This document shows positions 54,877-63,895 of a stretch of 64,000 bases of DNA, one piece after another. A model generated the notes under the pieces. The model saw only the letters and a program-made list of their open reading frames with translations, had not been told where the DNA came from and ran no database searches. Source of the stretch: Natronohydrobacter thiooxidans. GTDB lineage: Bacteria; Pseudomonadota; Alphaproteobacteria; Rhodobacterales; Rhodobacteraceae. The position numbers were made by a program, and so were the translations under genes. The stretch spans positions 43,731 through 107,730 of the forward strand of contig NZ_MJAP01000018.1 of the NCBI RefSeq assembly GCF_001884735.1. The letters are read 5' to 3'. Every line of letters starts with the position of its first letter. Position 1 is the stretch's first letter.

Positions 54877-55449
54877 TCAGGCTTTGCGGTTCTGCCAGGC
54901 GGTCCAGGCGCCGGTGACGATCAGTGCCGCCACAGCGGATTTCACCACACCGCCCAGCTGGAACGGCACGGCACCGGCCATTGCGGCGCCTTGCAGATCC
55001 AGCGGCGTGATGACCCACAGCCACAGCACGCCCGGCACGAAGAGAAGAAGTGCCGGAATAAAGGCGGCGAGGAACAGCCGACCAAAGCCACGGTCCAGAC
55101 CGCGCTGCACCAGATAGCCGGTCAGCCAGGCCATGGCGACGAAACCGATCAGGAAGCCGCCCGTCGGACCCATCAGATGCACCGCGCCCGCAGCGCCACC
55201 GGCAAAGACCGGCAGACCCGCCGCGCCCTGCGCCAGATAGGTGAGCAGCGTGGCCCCCGCCAGCCGTGCGCCATAGGTCAGCCCGATCAGCGAGATCGCC
55301 AATGTCTGCAGCGTCATGGGTACCGGAAACATCGGTACGCTGACCTGCGCAGACATGCCCACCAGCACCGAGCCAAAGACCACCATCGCCAGCTTGCGCA
55401 GCAATGTGTCATCGGCACCGAGTGCGGTCATCAGAGGAGTATGAGCCAT
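54877..55449 (-). CDS. bioY: Biotin transporter substrate-binding component BioY
   Basis: 190 aa with about six membrane helices: SVLVGMSAQVSVPMFPVPMT is the BioY signature with the PVPMT biotin-binding turn, then QGAAGLPVFAGG and GPTGGFLIGFVAMAWL. It binds biotin, alone or with an ECF energy-coupling module (bioMN, not in the window). No clear BioR box (TTATCTATAA-like) was seen in the upstream gap. Confidence 0.94.
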   Translation of the reverse strand: MAHTPLMTALGADDTLLRKLAMVVFGSVLVGMSAQVSVPMFPVPMTLQTLAISLIGLTYGARLAGATLLTYLAQGAAGLPVFAGGAAGAVHLMGPTGGFLIGFVAMAWLTGYLVQRGLDRGFGRLFLAAFIPALLLFVPGVLWLWVITPLDLQGAAMAGAVPFQLGGVVKSAVAALIVTGAWTAWQNRKA

Positions 55450-55723
55450 TCCGGACCCCCATTTGAAAGAAAGTTTCGCGGTCTTTATGCGTCAGGCGTG
55501 TTGCAGTGGCAAGCCTGCGCTTGGTATGTTGGCGCAAGCAGCCCTGTGTTTTTGCCCCTGAGCCAGCCGCAGCGGGTATGTTGTGACTTGCGTTGCGGGC
55601 CGGATGCGTCTATGCCGCCCCATCTTCCCGCGAGTCTTTGACCCGGCGCAGCTCTCGTGGACAGGGAGCGGGAAGCTGGACCCCTGTCTTTTGAAATGCG
55701 CCCCGAGAATGAATGGAGATCGC

Positions 55724-56110
55724 ATGCCGCTTTACGAGCATGTCATGATCGCGCGTCAGGATCTGTCGAATGCACAGGCCGAAGCGCTGATCGAGCATTT
55801 TGGCGCAGTTCTGGCCGATAATGGCGGGAAACTCGTGGATCACGAGTATTGGGGCGTCAAGACCATGGCCTATAAGATCAACAAGAACCGCAAGGGGCAT
55901 TATGCCTTCCTGCGTTCGGATGCGCCTGCAGAAGCCGTGCAGGAAATGGAGCGTCTGATGCGCCTGCATGACGATGTGATGCGCGTGCTGACCGTCAAGG
56001 TCGATGCGCATGCCGAGGGCCCCTCGGTTCAGATGCAGAAGCGTGACGAGCGCGACCGTGGCGATCGCGGGGACCGCGGCGACCGCGGCGACCGTCGCCG
56101 GGCATCGTAA
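55724..56110 (+). CDS. rpsF: 30S ribosomal protein S6
   Basis: 128 aa from ATG 55724; the longer frame upstream lacks conserved sequence. [38 protein letters not shown] and the acidic end are typical. The C-terminal tail ends in repeated [10 protein letters not shown] units, longer than in most bacteria. First gene of rpsF-rpsR-rplI. The 274-bp gap upstream should hold the promoter; no clear -35/-10 is claimed. Confidence 0.97.
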   Translation: MPLYEHVMIARQDLSNAQAEALIEHFGAVLADNGGKLVDHEYWGVKTMAYKINKNRKGHYAFLRSDAPAEAVQEMERLMRLHDDVMRVLTVKVDAHAEGPSVQMQKRDERDRGDRGDRGDRGDRRRAS

Positions 56111-56124
56111 GGAGGATCAGGACC

Positions 56125-56352
56125 ATGGCAACCAAACCGTTTTTCCGTCGCCGCAAGGTATGCCCTTTCTCGGGCGAGAACGCTCCGGCGATCGACTACA
56201 AGGATGTGCGTCTGCTGCAGCGCTACATCTCCGAGCGTGGCAAGATCGTGCCCTCGCGCATCACCGCTGTCTCGGCCAAGAAACAGCGTGAGCTGGCCCG
56301 CGCCATCAAGCGCGCGCGTTTCCTGGCCCTGCTGCCTTACGCTGTGAAATAA
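56125..56352 (+). CDS. rpsR: 30S ribosomal protein S18
   Basis: 75 aa, exact family size. [20 protein letters not shown] starts the protein and [20 protein letters not shown] the core. It pairs with S6 on the 30S platform. AAGGAGG precedes ATG 56125; 14 bases from rpsF. Confidence 0.98.
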   Translation: MATKPFFRRRKVCPFSGENAPAIDYKDVRLLQRYISERGKIVPSRITAVSAKKQRELARAIKRARFLALLPYAVK

Positions 56353-56364
56353 GGAGCAAGACCC

Positions 56365-56979
56365 ATGCAAGTGATCCTTCTGGAACGCGTGGCCAAGCTT
56401 GGCCAGATGGGCGATGTCGTGAGCGTGAAGCCCGGCTATGCCCGCAACTACCTGCTGCCGCAGGGCAAGGCGCTGCGCGCCTCGGATGACAACATCAAGT
56501 CCTTCGAGCACCGCAAGGCCGAGCTGGAAGCGCAGAACCTCGAAACCCGCAAGGAAGCGCAGGCTGTCGCCGACAAGCTGGAAGGGGCCAGCTATGTGGT
56601 CATCCGTCAGGCCTCTGACGGTGGCGCGCTCTATGGCTCTGTCAGCCCGCGCGATGTGGCGGATCTGCTGGACGAGGCTGGTGTGAAGGTCGAGAAGCGT
56701 CAGATCGTGATCGCAACGCCGATCAAGACGTTGGGCCTGCACAAGGCGCTGATCAACCTGCACCCCGAAGTCGAGGTCGAGGTCGGTCTGAACGTCGCCC
56801 GTTCGCCCGAGGAAGCGGAAGTCCAGGCCTCTGGCAAATCGATTCAGGAACTGGCTGCCGAAGAGGAAGCCGCTGCCGAATTCGAGATTTCGGAACTGTT
56901 CGACGATATCGGTGCTGCCGGCATGGATGACGACGATCCGCGCAATGACGGCGCCAGCGCCGATCCTCGCGACGCCTGA
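56365..56979 (+). CDS. rplI: 50S ribosomal protein L9
   Basis: 204 aa. N-terminal [20 protein letters not shown] with [15 protein letters not shown] is the rRNA-binding domain; a long helix links to the C-terminal domain. The tail adds about 50 acidic residues ([20 protein letters not shown]) usual in alphaproteobacteria. Followed by a terminator. Confidence 0.97.
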   Translation: MQVILLERVAKLGQMGDVVSVKPGYARNYLLPQGKALRASDDNIKSFEHRKAELEAQNLETRKEAQAVADKLEGASYVVIRQASDGGALYGSVSPRDVADLLDEAGVKVEKRQIVIATPIKTLGLHKALINLHPEVEVEVGLNVARSPEEAEVQASGKSIQELAAEEEAAAEFEISELFDDIGAAGMDDDDPRNDGASADPRDA

Positions 56980-57003
56980 TCCGCCGCGACGCCCAGAAAC
57001 CCT

Positions 57004-57034
57004 ACGGCCTGCCCTGCTTGGGCGGGCCGTTTTT
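57004..57034 (+). terminator. Intrinsic terminator after rplI
   Basis: ACGGCCTGCCC-TGCTT-GGGCGGGCCGT stem with TTTTTC, 24 bases after the rplI stop. Confidence 0.8.
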
Positions 57035-57159
57035 CTTTGCGGGTTCCTGTTCCGGTTTGGCGGCAGTTTCTGGCATATTGTCGTCATTTTGTTGCAAAGC
57101 CCCGGATTTCGCGCCTTTTTCGAGGCTCAGCTTGTCCGAAGCGTGTAAAAGCCCTAAAT

Positions 57160-57175
57160 ATTCATGTAATTGAAA
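57160..57175. promoter_or_regulatory. SqrR/BigR-type operator
   Basis: ATTC-ATGTAATT-GAAA fits the ATTC-N8-GAAT consensus of Rhodobacter SqrR except for the final base, in an AT-rich patch 55-70 bases upstream of the sqrR start. Confidence 0.45.
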
Positions 57176-57229
57176 ATGACCCTGACGCCTCTTGCCCCGC
57201 TTGCGGGCCGGATTTACAGGACGGGCCGC

Positions 57230-57619
57230 ATGACACTTGAGCAGAACTTCACGGACGCACAGAATATTATCATGGCACAGCTTGACCGAGCCGAGACAGG
57301 AAACTGCGAGAATCTGGAACCCGTGGATATGCTCGCGCAGGCGCAGGCAGCTTCGGCTTTTCTGAAGGCCATGGCGCATGAGGGGCGGTTGATGATCCTG
57401 TGCCACCTCTCCTCTGGCGAGAAATCGGTCACGGAACTGGAGCAATTGCTGCAATCGCGGCAGGCGGCGGTCAGCCAGCAACTGGCGCGGCTGCGGCTTG
57501 AAGGGATCGTGTCCTGCCGCCGTGACGGCAAGACCATGTTCTACGCGCTGCAAGACCCCAAGGCCGCGCGGCTGATCGCGCTGGTCTATGACATGTTCTG
57601 CGCCGGTGCCAAATCCTGA
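57230..57619 (+). CDS. sqrR: ArsR-family persulfide-responsive repressor (SqrR/BigR-like)
   Basis: 129 aa from ATG 57230 (MTLEQNFTDAQNIIMAQ). Winged helix: FLKAMAHEGRLMILCHLSSG, LEQLLQSRQAAVSQQLARL, EGIVSCRRDGKTMFYAL. The two Cys residues expected for SqrR/BigR are in place (MILCHLS and GIVSCRRDG); they form a tetrasulfide in response to hydrogen sulfide/persulfide. Metal-site residues of SmtB are absent. The next gene is a YeeE-type sulfur transporter, which supports the call. Confidence 0.87.
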   Translation: MTLEQNFTDAQNIIMAQLDRAETGNCENLEPVDMLAQAQAASAFLKAMAHEGRLMILCHLSSGEKSVTELEQLLQSRQAAVSQQLARLRLEGIVSCRRDGKTMFYALQDPKAARLIALVYDMFCAGAKS

Positions 57620-57704
57620 TTTTCCGTGACCCGATGGCAGGGCGCGGCTATAGTCGGCCCGAAGTCAGGCCAGCATATGGCCAGCTTGACGCGGGAGGCA
57701 GTCA

Positions 57705-58751
57705 ATGTGGGAAATCTCCGCCCCGGTTCTGGCGGGCAGTGCCGGGCTGATCATCGGGCTTGTCCTGGGCTATGCCGCGCGCATGGGCGATTTCTGCACC
57801 CTCAATGCGATTGAAAGCGCCGCCTATGGGGGCGATCAGCGCCGTGCGCGGCTCTGGGGGGTCGTGCTGGGCGTGGCGATCATCGCGCTGTTTACGGCCG
57901 AGGCGCTTGGCCTCGCGCTGATCACGCAGAGCCCCTATCACATGATTGCCTTCAACCCGATGGCCGCGATTTTCGGGGGGCTGGTCTTTGGCTATGGCAT
58001 GGCGCTGGCCGGGAATTGCGGTTTCGGAGCGCTGGTGCGGCTGGGGGGCGGTGATCTGCGCTCTTTCCTGATCGTGATGATCATGGCGGTGGCGGGGTTC
58101 ATCACGCTGGCGGGCCCGCTATCGCCCTTGCGCGTGGCGTTGTTTCCGCAGATCGACGCCGAGACGCCGCAGGGATTCGCCCATGCGTTCAGCGCGATGA
58201 CCGGGCTTGCGCCGCTGGTACTGGCACTGCCGCTGGGGCTGGGGCTGATCGCGCTGGGGCTGGCGCATCCGCATCTGCGCGCTTCACCGCGCACCGTGGC
58301 CTGGGGCGTGGTCGTGGGGCTGGCGATTGCGGGCGCGTTTATCGCGACCTCGATCCTGCATCTGGGCACGCTGGCGGCGATCCCGGTTGAAGGCTTCACC
58401 TTCACCGCGCCGCTCGGGCGGACGATCCTTTATCTGATGACCTCCAGCGCGGGGGGGCTGAATTTCGCCGTGGGCTCGGTCGTGGGAGTGGTGCTGGGCG
58501 CGGCGATTGCGGCCTTCTGGCGCCGACGCTTCCGCTGGGAAGCCTGCGAAGACCCGCGCGAACTGGGGCGGCAGGTCACAGGCGCCTGTCTGATGGGCGT
58601 GGGCGGTGTGGTCGCGGTCGGCTGTTCGGTCGGGCAAGGGGCGTCAGCCATGGCGACGCTGGCCTATTCCGCGCCGCTGGTTTTTGTCAGCATCATTGCG
58701 GGCGCGATGGTCGGCTTGCGCCAGTTGCTGCGCGGCTTCCAGTCAGTATGA
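57705..58751 (+). CDS. YeeE/YedE family sulfur (thiosulfate) transporter
   Basis: 348 aa, about nine to ten membrane helices. Three Cys motifs match the thiosulfate path of YeeE/TsuA: ARMGDFCTLNAIESA, LAGNCGFGALVRLGGGD and VAVGCSVGQGASAMAT. No rhodanese or YeeD/TusA-like gene is adjacent. It follows sqrR by 85 bases, consistent with control by sulfide or persulfide. Confidence 0.88.
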   Translation: MWEISAPVLAGSAGLIIGLVLGYAARMGDFCTLNAIESAAYGGDQRRARLWGVVLGVAIIALFTAEALGLALITQSPYHMIAFNPMAAIFGGLVFGYGMALAGNCGFGALVRLGGGDLRSFLIVMIMAVAGFITLAGPLSPLRVALFPQIDAETPQGFAHAFSAMTGLAPLVLALPLGLGLIALGLAHPHLRASPRTVAWGVVVGLAIAGAFIATSILHLGTLAAIPVEGFTFTAPLGRTILYLMTSSAGGLNFAVGSVVGVVLGAAIAAFWRRRFRWEACEDPRELGRQVTGACLMGVGGVVAVGCSVGQGASAMATLAYSAPLVFVSIIAGAMVGLRQLLRGFQSV

Positions 58752-58828
58752 TCCTTGCGACCGGCTGGCCTTGCGCCGGACGGCCAGACAGGGCATCACA
58801 GTGGCGTGAAAAGAGTAAATCGAGAGCC

Positions 58829-59308
58829 ATGACCCGAATCTGCCAGATCGAGATCGATGACAGCGGTCTGCCCGCGCCGACGCCGGAAATTGAACAGGAA
58901 CGCAAGGTCGCTGTGTTTGACCTGCTCGAAGACAATGCCTTCGCGCTGGTTGCCCGCGAAGGACAAATCGCCCCTACCGGCCCTTTCGCGATGCGCCTCG
59001 CGATCCGCGAGCGGCGGTTGTGCATTGCGGTCGCGGATGAGCTGGGCAACGGGCTGACCGAGCTGATCCTGTCGCTGGGGCCGTTCCGGCAGGTGGTGAA
59101 GGATTACTACCAGATCTGCGGCAGCTATTTCGAGGCCGTCAAGCGTCTGCCCCCCAGCCAGATCGAGGCCATCGATATGGCCCGGCGCGGCATCCACAAT
59201 GAAGGCGCGCGCATCCTGCAGGAGCGGCTGGAGGGCAAGGCCGAGATGGATATCGACACGGCACGCCGCCTGTTCACCCTGATCTGCGTTCTGCATTTCG
59301 GGGGCTGA
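58829..59308 (+). CDS. UPF0262 family protein
   Basis: 159 aa from ATG 58829 (MTRICQIEIDDSGLPAPTPE); upstream in-frame ATGs lack conserved sequence. EIEQERKVAVFDLLEDNAF and the GLTELILSLGPFRQVVKDYY core match UPF0262, which is found in alphaproteobacteria almost always just before a low-molecular-weight phosphatase gene, as here (stop and next start abut). No known function. Confidence 0.88.
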   Translation: MTRICQIEIDDSGLPAPTPEIEQERKVAVFDLLEDNAFALVAREGQIAPTGPFAMRLAIRERRLCIAVADELGNGLTELILSLGPFRQVVKDYYQICGSYFEAVKRLPPSQIEAIDMARRGIHNEGARILQERLEGKAEMDIDTARRLFTLICVLHFGG

Positions 59309-59767
59309 ATGGCGGATCGCTTTCCTTCGTCGGTGCTGTTTTGCTGTGACCACAATTCCGTGCGCTCACCGATTGCCGAAGGATTGATGAAAAAGCTCTA
59401 TGGCCAGCGCGCCTATGTGCAATCCGCCGGTGTCCGGAATGACCGCGAAATTGACGGATTCTCGATCGCGGTCAGCGCCGAGGACGGGGTAGAACTCGAC
59501 CGCCACCGGTCGCGCTCTTTCGAGGAGATGGTGGAATGGGGCGATGATCTGACAGGGTTCGATCTGATCATCGCCTTGTCGCCCGCGAGCCAAAGACAGG
59601 CGCTTGAGCTCACGCGCTTTGCCCATATCGACGTAGAGTACTGGCCGATCATGGACCCGTCAGGTCTGGGCGAGACGCGCGAGGCAAAGCTGGTCGCCTA
59701 TCGCCAGACCCGCGACCAGATCAAGGAACATCTGCTGGCGCGCTTCGGCCCGCCGGGAAAGGAATGA
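59309..59767 (+). CDS. Low-molecular-weight protein tyrosine phosphatase-like protein
   Basis: 152 aa. The P-loop is SVLFCCDHNSVRSPIAEG, a C-x5-R-S variant of the arsenate reductase/LMW-PTP loop with DHN where NT/SG is usual, and the general acid region is WPIMDPSGLGETREAKL. It could act as a phosphatase on a tyrosine-phosphorylated protein; the DHNS loop is a divergence from classical PTPs. The start immediately follows the UPF0262 stop. Confidence 0.85.
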   Translation: MADRFPSSVLFCCDHNSVRSPIAEGLMKKLYGQRAYVQSAGVRNDREIDGFSIAVSAEDGVELDRHRSRSFEEMVEWGDDLTGFDLIIALSPASQRQALELTRFAHIDVEYWPIMDPSGLGETREAKLVAYRQTRDQIKEHLLARFGPPGKE

Positions 59768-59770
59768 GAG

Positions 59771-60169
59771 ATGAGCAAAGAGACGATCCAACGCTATTTC
59801 GACGCGTTCAATGCAGGTGACACGGATACGATGCTGGCTCTGGTCAGCGATGATGTGCAGCATTTCGTCAATCAGGGCGAGGTACGGCAGGGGCGCGCGG
59901 CCTTTGCCGAATTCTGCAGCCATATGGGGGTCAGCTATCGCGAGAAACTGCGCGACATGGTGATTTTCGCGAGCGAGGACGGCACGCGCGCGGCGGCGGA
60001 ATTCGTGGTGCATGGGGAATATCTGCAGACCGATCCCGGCCTGCCGGAAGCGCATGGGCAGCGCTATGTCCTGCCTGCGGGGTCATTCTTCACGCTGGAA
60101 GCAGGCAGGATCAGCCGCATCACCACCTATTACAACCTGCAGGACTGGATTGCTCAGGTCTCGGCATGA
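59771..60169 (+). CDS. NTF2-like/ketosteroid isomerase-related protein
   Basis: 132 aa of the SnoaL/NTF2-like fold: IQRYFDAFNAGDTDTMLALV, VQHFVNQGEVRQGRAAFAEF, and AGRISRITTYYNLQDWIAQV. The cone-shaped fold usually binds small hydrophobic molecules, but the reaction varies. It overlaps the next GNAT gene by four bases (ATGA) and starts three bases after the phosphatase. Confidence 0.85.
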   Translation: MSKETIQRYFDAFNAGDTDTMLALVSDDVQHFVNQGEVRQGRAAFAEFCSHMGVSYREKLRDMVIFASEDGTRAAAEFVVHGEYLQTDPGLPEAHGQRYVLPAGSFFTLEAGRISRITTYYNLQDWIAQVSA

Positions 60170-60753
60170 GTTTGCGTTTCGAGATACTGACCGGGGCCGC
60201 GATCGGGCGGGTCGTCGAGGGGCTGGCCGCGCTGCGCATCAGGGTGTTTCGCGACTGGCCCTATCTCTATGATGGCGATCTGGAGTATGAGCGGCGCTAT
60301 CTGCAGGGCTATGCGGGTAATCCGCGCGCGATTGTGGTCGCGGCATGGGCAGAGGACCGGCTGGTGGGGGCCTCCACCGGTTTGCCGCTGCTGGATGCGG
60401 ATGCGGAATTTGCGGCGGCTTTTGCGGAGAGCCCGCAGGATCCGGCGCAGATCTTCTATTGCGCCGAATCGGTGCTGCTGCCCGAATGTCGGGGCCAGGG
60501 GGCGGGGCACCGGTTTTTCGATGCGCGCGAAGAGCATGCGCGCGCCTTGGGCTACGCAAACTGCGCCTTTTGCAGCGTGGTCCGCGCGCCCGACCACCCT
60601 GCCCGCCCCGCCAGCTATCGCCCGCTCGACGGGTTCTGGCGCAAGCGTGGCTATGCGCCCCTGCCCGGCGTCACGGCGCGCTTCCATTGGCGCGATCTGG
60701 GTGATGCGCATGAGAGTGACAAGACCCTGCAATTCTGGATGCGTGCGCTATGA
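60166..60753 (+). CDS. GNAT family N-acetyltransferase
   Basis: 195 aa. ALRIRVFRDWPYLYDGDLEY at the N-terminus, acetyl-CoA loop SVLLPECRGQGAGHRFFDA, then SYRPLDGFWRKRGYAPLPG. The long insert DHPARPASYRPLDGFW is typical of a GNAT subgroup often encoded or fused next to carbon-nitrogen hydrolases. Overlaps both neighbours by ATGA. Substrate unknown, but the trio is likely one pathway. Confidence 0.86.
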   Translation: MSLRFEILTGAAIGRVVEGLAALRIRVFRDWPYLYDGDLEYERRYLQGYAGNPRAIVVAAWAEDRLVGASTGLPLLDADAEFAAAFAESPQDPAQIFYCAESVLLPECRGQGAGHRFFDAREEHARALGYANCAFCSVVRAPDHPARPASYRPLDGFWRKRGYAPLPGVTARFHWRDLGDAHESDKTLQFWMRAL

Positions 60754-61640
60754 AAATCGCAGCCGCTGCCTATCCGCTGGATTTCCTGCCCGACTGGGAC
60801 GCTTATGCGGCCAAGATCACGGGCTGGGTGACGCAGGCCGCAGATCAGGGTGCCGATCTGCTGGTCTTTCCCGAATATGGCGCGATGGAGCTTGCCAGCC
60901 TTGGCGGTGCAGCGGTGGCGGCGGATCTGGAAGCCGCCTTGCACGAGGTGATACGCCATGCACGCGCGGTCGAGGCGCTGCATTGTGAGCTTGCGGCGCG
61001 GTTTGACGTGCATATCCTTGGGGCCTCTGGTCCCGCGATGGTCGAATATGCCCCCCGCCCGGTCAATCGCGCGGTGCTCTATGGCCCTGCTGGCGTGATC
61101 GGGCATCAGGACAAGCAGATCATGACCCGTTTCGAGCGCGAGGACTGGGATTTCGCCCCCGGTCAGGGGTTGCAGCTGTTCGACACCGCCCTGGGCCGTC
61201 TGGGCATCGTGATCTGCTATGACAGCGAGTTTCCCCTGCTGGCCCGCGCGCTGGTCGAGGCCGGTGCGGAAATCCTGCTTGCCCCCTCCTGCACCGAAAC
61301 GCTGGCAGGCTATACCCGCGTCAAGGTTGGGGCGATGGCGCGTGCGCTGGAAAACCAATGCGTCTGCGTCCATGCGCCGACCGTGGGCGCGGCGGAATGG
61401 TGCCCTGCGGTGGATATGAATACCGGCGCCGCGGCGATCTATGGCCCGCCGGATCTGGGCTTTCCCGAGGATGGGGTGATCGCGCAAACCGCGCTCAATG
61501 CGCCGGGCTGGGCAATTGCCGATCTGCGCCTTGAAACCATCGCCCGTGTCCGGCGCGAGGGCGCGGTGCTGAACCATGCGCATTGGGGCGAACAGGAAAT
61601 GCGCCTCGCCCTGCCGGTGCGTCAGGTCAAACCCGCATAA
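60750..61640 (+). CDS. Carbon-nitrogen hydrolase (nitrilase superfamily)
   Basis: 296 aa. The catalytic triad is visible: Glu in LLVFPEYGAMELAS, Lys in GHQDKQIMTRFEREDW and Cys in RLGIVICYDSEFPLLARAL. The group is amidase/N-carbamoyl-type rather than true nitrilase. Overlap with the GNAT gene (ATGA) and the NTF2 gene suggests a three-enzyme route that acylates and deacylates a small amine. No signal peptide. Confidence 0.9.
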   Translation: MKIAAAAYPLDFLPDWDAYAAKITGWVTQAADQGADLLVFPEYGAMELASLGGAAVAADLEAALHEVIRHARAVEALHCELAARFDVHILGASGPAMVEYAPRPVNRAVLYGPAGVIGHQDKQIMTRFEREDWDFAPGQGLQLFDTALGRLGIVICYDSEFPLLARALVEAGAEILLAPSCTETLAGYTRVKVGAMARALENQCVCVHAPTVGAAEWCPAVDMNTGAAAIYGPPDLGFPEDGVIAQTALNAPGWAIADLRLETIARVRREGAVLNHAHWGEQEMRLALPVRQVKPA

Positions 61641-61719
61641 TTCGCTTGAAAACCGGCGCGATTAGGCCCATTTAACGCGCGCGCGTGCCTATCCTGCGCG
61701 CCCTCACGATGGAGTAACC

Positions 61720-61938
61720 ATGGCCAAGGAAGAACTGCTCGAATTTCCCGGTGTCGTCAAGGAACTCCTGCCAAATGCGACATTTCGGGTCGAGCTGGAA
61801 AACGGCCATGAAATCAACGCACATATGGCGGGAAAGATGCGCAAGAACCGCATCCGGGTTCTTGTCGGCGACAAGGTGCAGGTCGAAATGACCCCCTATG
61901 ATCTGACCAAGGGGCGGATCAATTACCGATTCAAATAA
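61720..61938 (+). CDS. infA: Translation initiation factor IF-1
   Basis: 72 aa, the standard length: [20 protein letters not shown], then [19 protein letters not shown] and [20 protein letters not shown] fold. First gene of infA-maf-RNase E/G-yacG. Confidence 0.98.
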   Translation: MAKEELLEFPGVVKELLPNATFRVELENGHEINAHMAGKMRKNRIRVLVGDKVQVEMTPYDLTKGRINYRFK

Positions 61939-61942
61939 GCCG

Positions 61943-62512
61943 ATGCGGCTGATCCTCGGCTCTGGCAGCCCGCGCCGGAAAGAGATTCTGGCGTCGCTGG
62001 GCATTGTGCCCGATGCGATTGTCGCCGCCGATGTGGATGAAACCCCACTCGCGCGTGAATTGCCCCGGCCCTATTGCGAGCGGGTGACGCGCGCGAAGCT
62101 GGAGGCGATTGCCGCTGGCCCCGAAGATGTGGTGCTGACCGCCGATACCACGGTGGCGCTGGGGCGGCGTATTCTGGGCAAGCCCGAGGATGCGGGACAG
62201 GCGGCGGAATTTCTGCTGAAACTGGCGGGCCGCAGGCATACGGTGATTACCGCTGTCGCCGTGCGCCGGGGTGCGCGGGTCTGGATGCGCACATCGGTCA
62301 GTTCTGTCAAGATGAAGCGGCTGTCGGATGACGAGCTGAACCTCTATCTTGCCTCTGGCGAATGGCAGGGCAAGGCGGGGGGCTATGCGATTCAGGGGCG
62401 CGGCGGGGCGTTCATTCCCTGGATCGAAGGATCTTATACCGGCATCATGGGTCTGCCCGCGATGGAAACCGCGCATCTGTTGCGCGCAGCCGGGATCGGG
62501 GGGGCGTGGTGA
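61943..62512 (+). CDS. maf: Maf family nucleotide pyrophosphatase
   Basis: 189 aa. [15 protein letters not shown] is the Maf start, [19 protein letters not shown] the catalytic part, and [20 protein letters not shown] the signature. Maf proteins hydrolyse non-canonical or dTTP/UTP nucleotides and affect septum formation. Four bases after infA; stop overlaps the next GTG start. Confidence 0.94.
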   Translation: MRLILGSGSPRRKEILASLGIVPDAIVAADVDETPLARELPRPYCERVTRAKLEAIAAGPEDVVLTADTTVALGRRILGKPEDAGQAAEFLLKLAGRRHTVITAVAVRRGARVWMRTSVSSVKMKRLSDDELNLYLASGEWQGKAGGYAIQGRGGAFIPWIEGSYTGIMGLPAMETAHLLRAAGIGGAW

Positions 62513-63543
62513 AGGGATCTGTGATCGCACTGGATCAGTTTCGCGGGCGTGAAGCGGCGGCCCTGATGGTCGATGGCCAGTTGGAAGAGCTGCTGATCGC
62601 GGAATCCGAGGCGCTGCCGCCCGAGACGATCTGCCGGGGCAAGCTGGGGCGCCCGGTCAAGGGCATGGGCGGGGCCTTTGTGGACCTGCCCGGCGGCGAA
62701 AGCGGATTTCTGCGCCAGACCAAGGGTTTGCGGCCCGGCGCTAATGTATTGGTTCAGGTTGGCGGAAGCTCGGAACCCGGCAAGGCGCTGCCACTCTCGA
62801 CGCGCCTGTTGTTCAAGAGCCGCTATGCGATCGTGACCCCCGATGCGCCGGGGCTGAATATCTCGCGCAGCATCGAGGATGAGGATATCCGCGCCGATCT
62901 GGCAGCGCTTGCGCAAGCCGGAATGCAGGGGGCCGCGCCCGGTCTGGGGCTGATCCTGCGTTCGGCCTGTGAGACCGCTTCGGATGAGGTCATCGCAGAG
63001 GATATCGCGCGGATGCGCGCACTCACTGAGGCCGTGCTGGCGGATATGGACGGCAAGCCCGAAGTGCTGGTCGACGCGCCCGCCCCGCATCTGGCGGCAT
63101 GGCGCGACTGGCCTGCCCCCGACACGCTGGATGACAGCGCGGGAAGTTTCGCGCGCCATGGCGTGCGCGAGGCGATTGATGCGCTGCTGGTGCCCGAGGT
63201 GCCGCTGACGGGGGGCGGGCATATGGTGATCGAGCCCACCCGCGCACTGATCGCGGTGGATGTAAACACTGGCGCGGATACCAGCCCGGCCGCCGGGCTG
63301 AAGGCCAATATCGCCGCCATGCGCGCCCTGCCCCGTCAGCTGCGTCTGCGCGGGCTTGGCGGGCAGGTGCTGATCGATGTGGCCCCCTATGCGAAGAAGG
63401 AGCGCCATATTCTGGAACAGGCGATGAAAGCGGCTTTCCGGCGCGAGGGGCGGGACATTGTGCTGGCGGGCTGGACGCCCCTGGGCAATTTCGAGCTGAC
63501 CCGCAAACGCGACCGCAAACCGCTGACGCAGGTGCTGGCATGA
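62509..63543 (+). CDS. Ribonuclease E/G family protein (short form, RNase G-like)
   Basis: 344 aa from GTG 62509, overlapping maf by four bases. It has a short S1-type part ([20 protein letters not shown]), a catalytic DNase-like part with [16 protein letters not shown] and [16 protein letters not shown] (two Asp positions kept), but no zinc-link CPxC and no C-terminal scaffold. Shorter than E. coli RNase G (about 490 aa). This class sits between maf and yacG in Rhodobacteraceae and is separate from rne at 28296-31250. Activity unproven. Confidence 0.88.
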   Translation: MKGSVIALDQFRGREAAALMVDGQLEELLIAESEALPPETICRGKLGRPVKGMGGAFVDLPGGESGFLRQTKGLRPGANVLVQVGGSSEPGKALPLSTRLLFKSRYAIVTPDAPGLNISRSIEDEDIRADLAALAQAGMQGAAPGLGLILRSACETASDEVIAEDIARMRALTEAVLADMDGKPEVLVDAPAPHLAAWRDWPAPDTLDDSAGSFARHGVREAIDALLVPEVPLTGGGHMVIEPTRALIAVDVNTGADTSPAAGLKANIAAMRALPRQLRLRGLGGQVLIDVAPYAKKERHILEQAMKAAFRREGRDIVLAGWTPLGNFELTRKRDRKPLTQVLA

Positions 63544-63713
63544 GCTGCCCGATCTGCCGCAAGCCAGTGGTGGCGCAGTACCGGCCCTTCTGCTCGAAGC
63601 GCTGCGCCGATGTGGATCTGGCGCGCTGGTTTCGCGAGGATTACACCATCCCTGCGCCGCTGACGGGGCTGGAGGACGACGCGGATGCGGCCGCTGACAG
63701 TGGCAAGGATTGA
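63540..63713 (+). CDS. yacG: DNA gyrase inhibitor YacG (zinc protein)
   Basis: 57 aa, ATG 63540 overlapping the RNase stop (ATGA). Zinc site C-x2-C...C-x3-[11 protein letters not shown] and PFCSKRCADVDLARWF, then EDYTIPAPL. YacG binds GyrB and inhibits gyrase. A small hairpin without T-tract (TCGGCAAA-GATT-TTTGCCGA, 63714-63733) follows directly. Confidence 0.92.
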   Translation: MSCPICRKPVVAQYRPFCSKRCADVDLARWFREDYTIPAPLTGLEDDADAAADSGKD

Positions 63714-63820
63714 TCGGCAAAGATTTTTGCCGAACCCCTCTGGACAGCGCCGGAGCCCTGCCATATGAGACGCTTACCCGACGCGAAATGACCCGCGTCT
63801 GCATCGCAAGATGCACCCGT

Positions 63821-63895
63821 GCCCGGGTAGCTCAGGGGTAGAGCAGTGGATTGAAAATCCTCGTGTCGGTGGTTCGATTCCGCCCCCGGGCACCA
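63821..63895 (+). tRNA. tRNA-Phe(GAA)
   Basis: Acceptor stem GCCCGGG/CCCGGGC, D-arm AGCTCAGGGGTAGAGC, anticodon stem GTGGA/TCCTC-like around TTGAAAA (anticodon GAA), T-arm GGTTCGATTCC, discriminator A and encoded CCA. The remaining bases to 64000 hold nothing I can support. Confidence 0.94.

Noticed and set aside
55450..55723. BioR operator for bioY
   Set aside because: The upstream region has CTTTATGCG but no TTATCTATAA-like palindrome.
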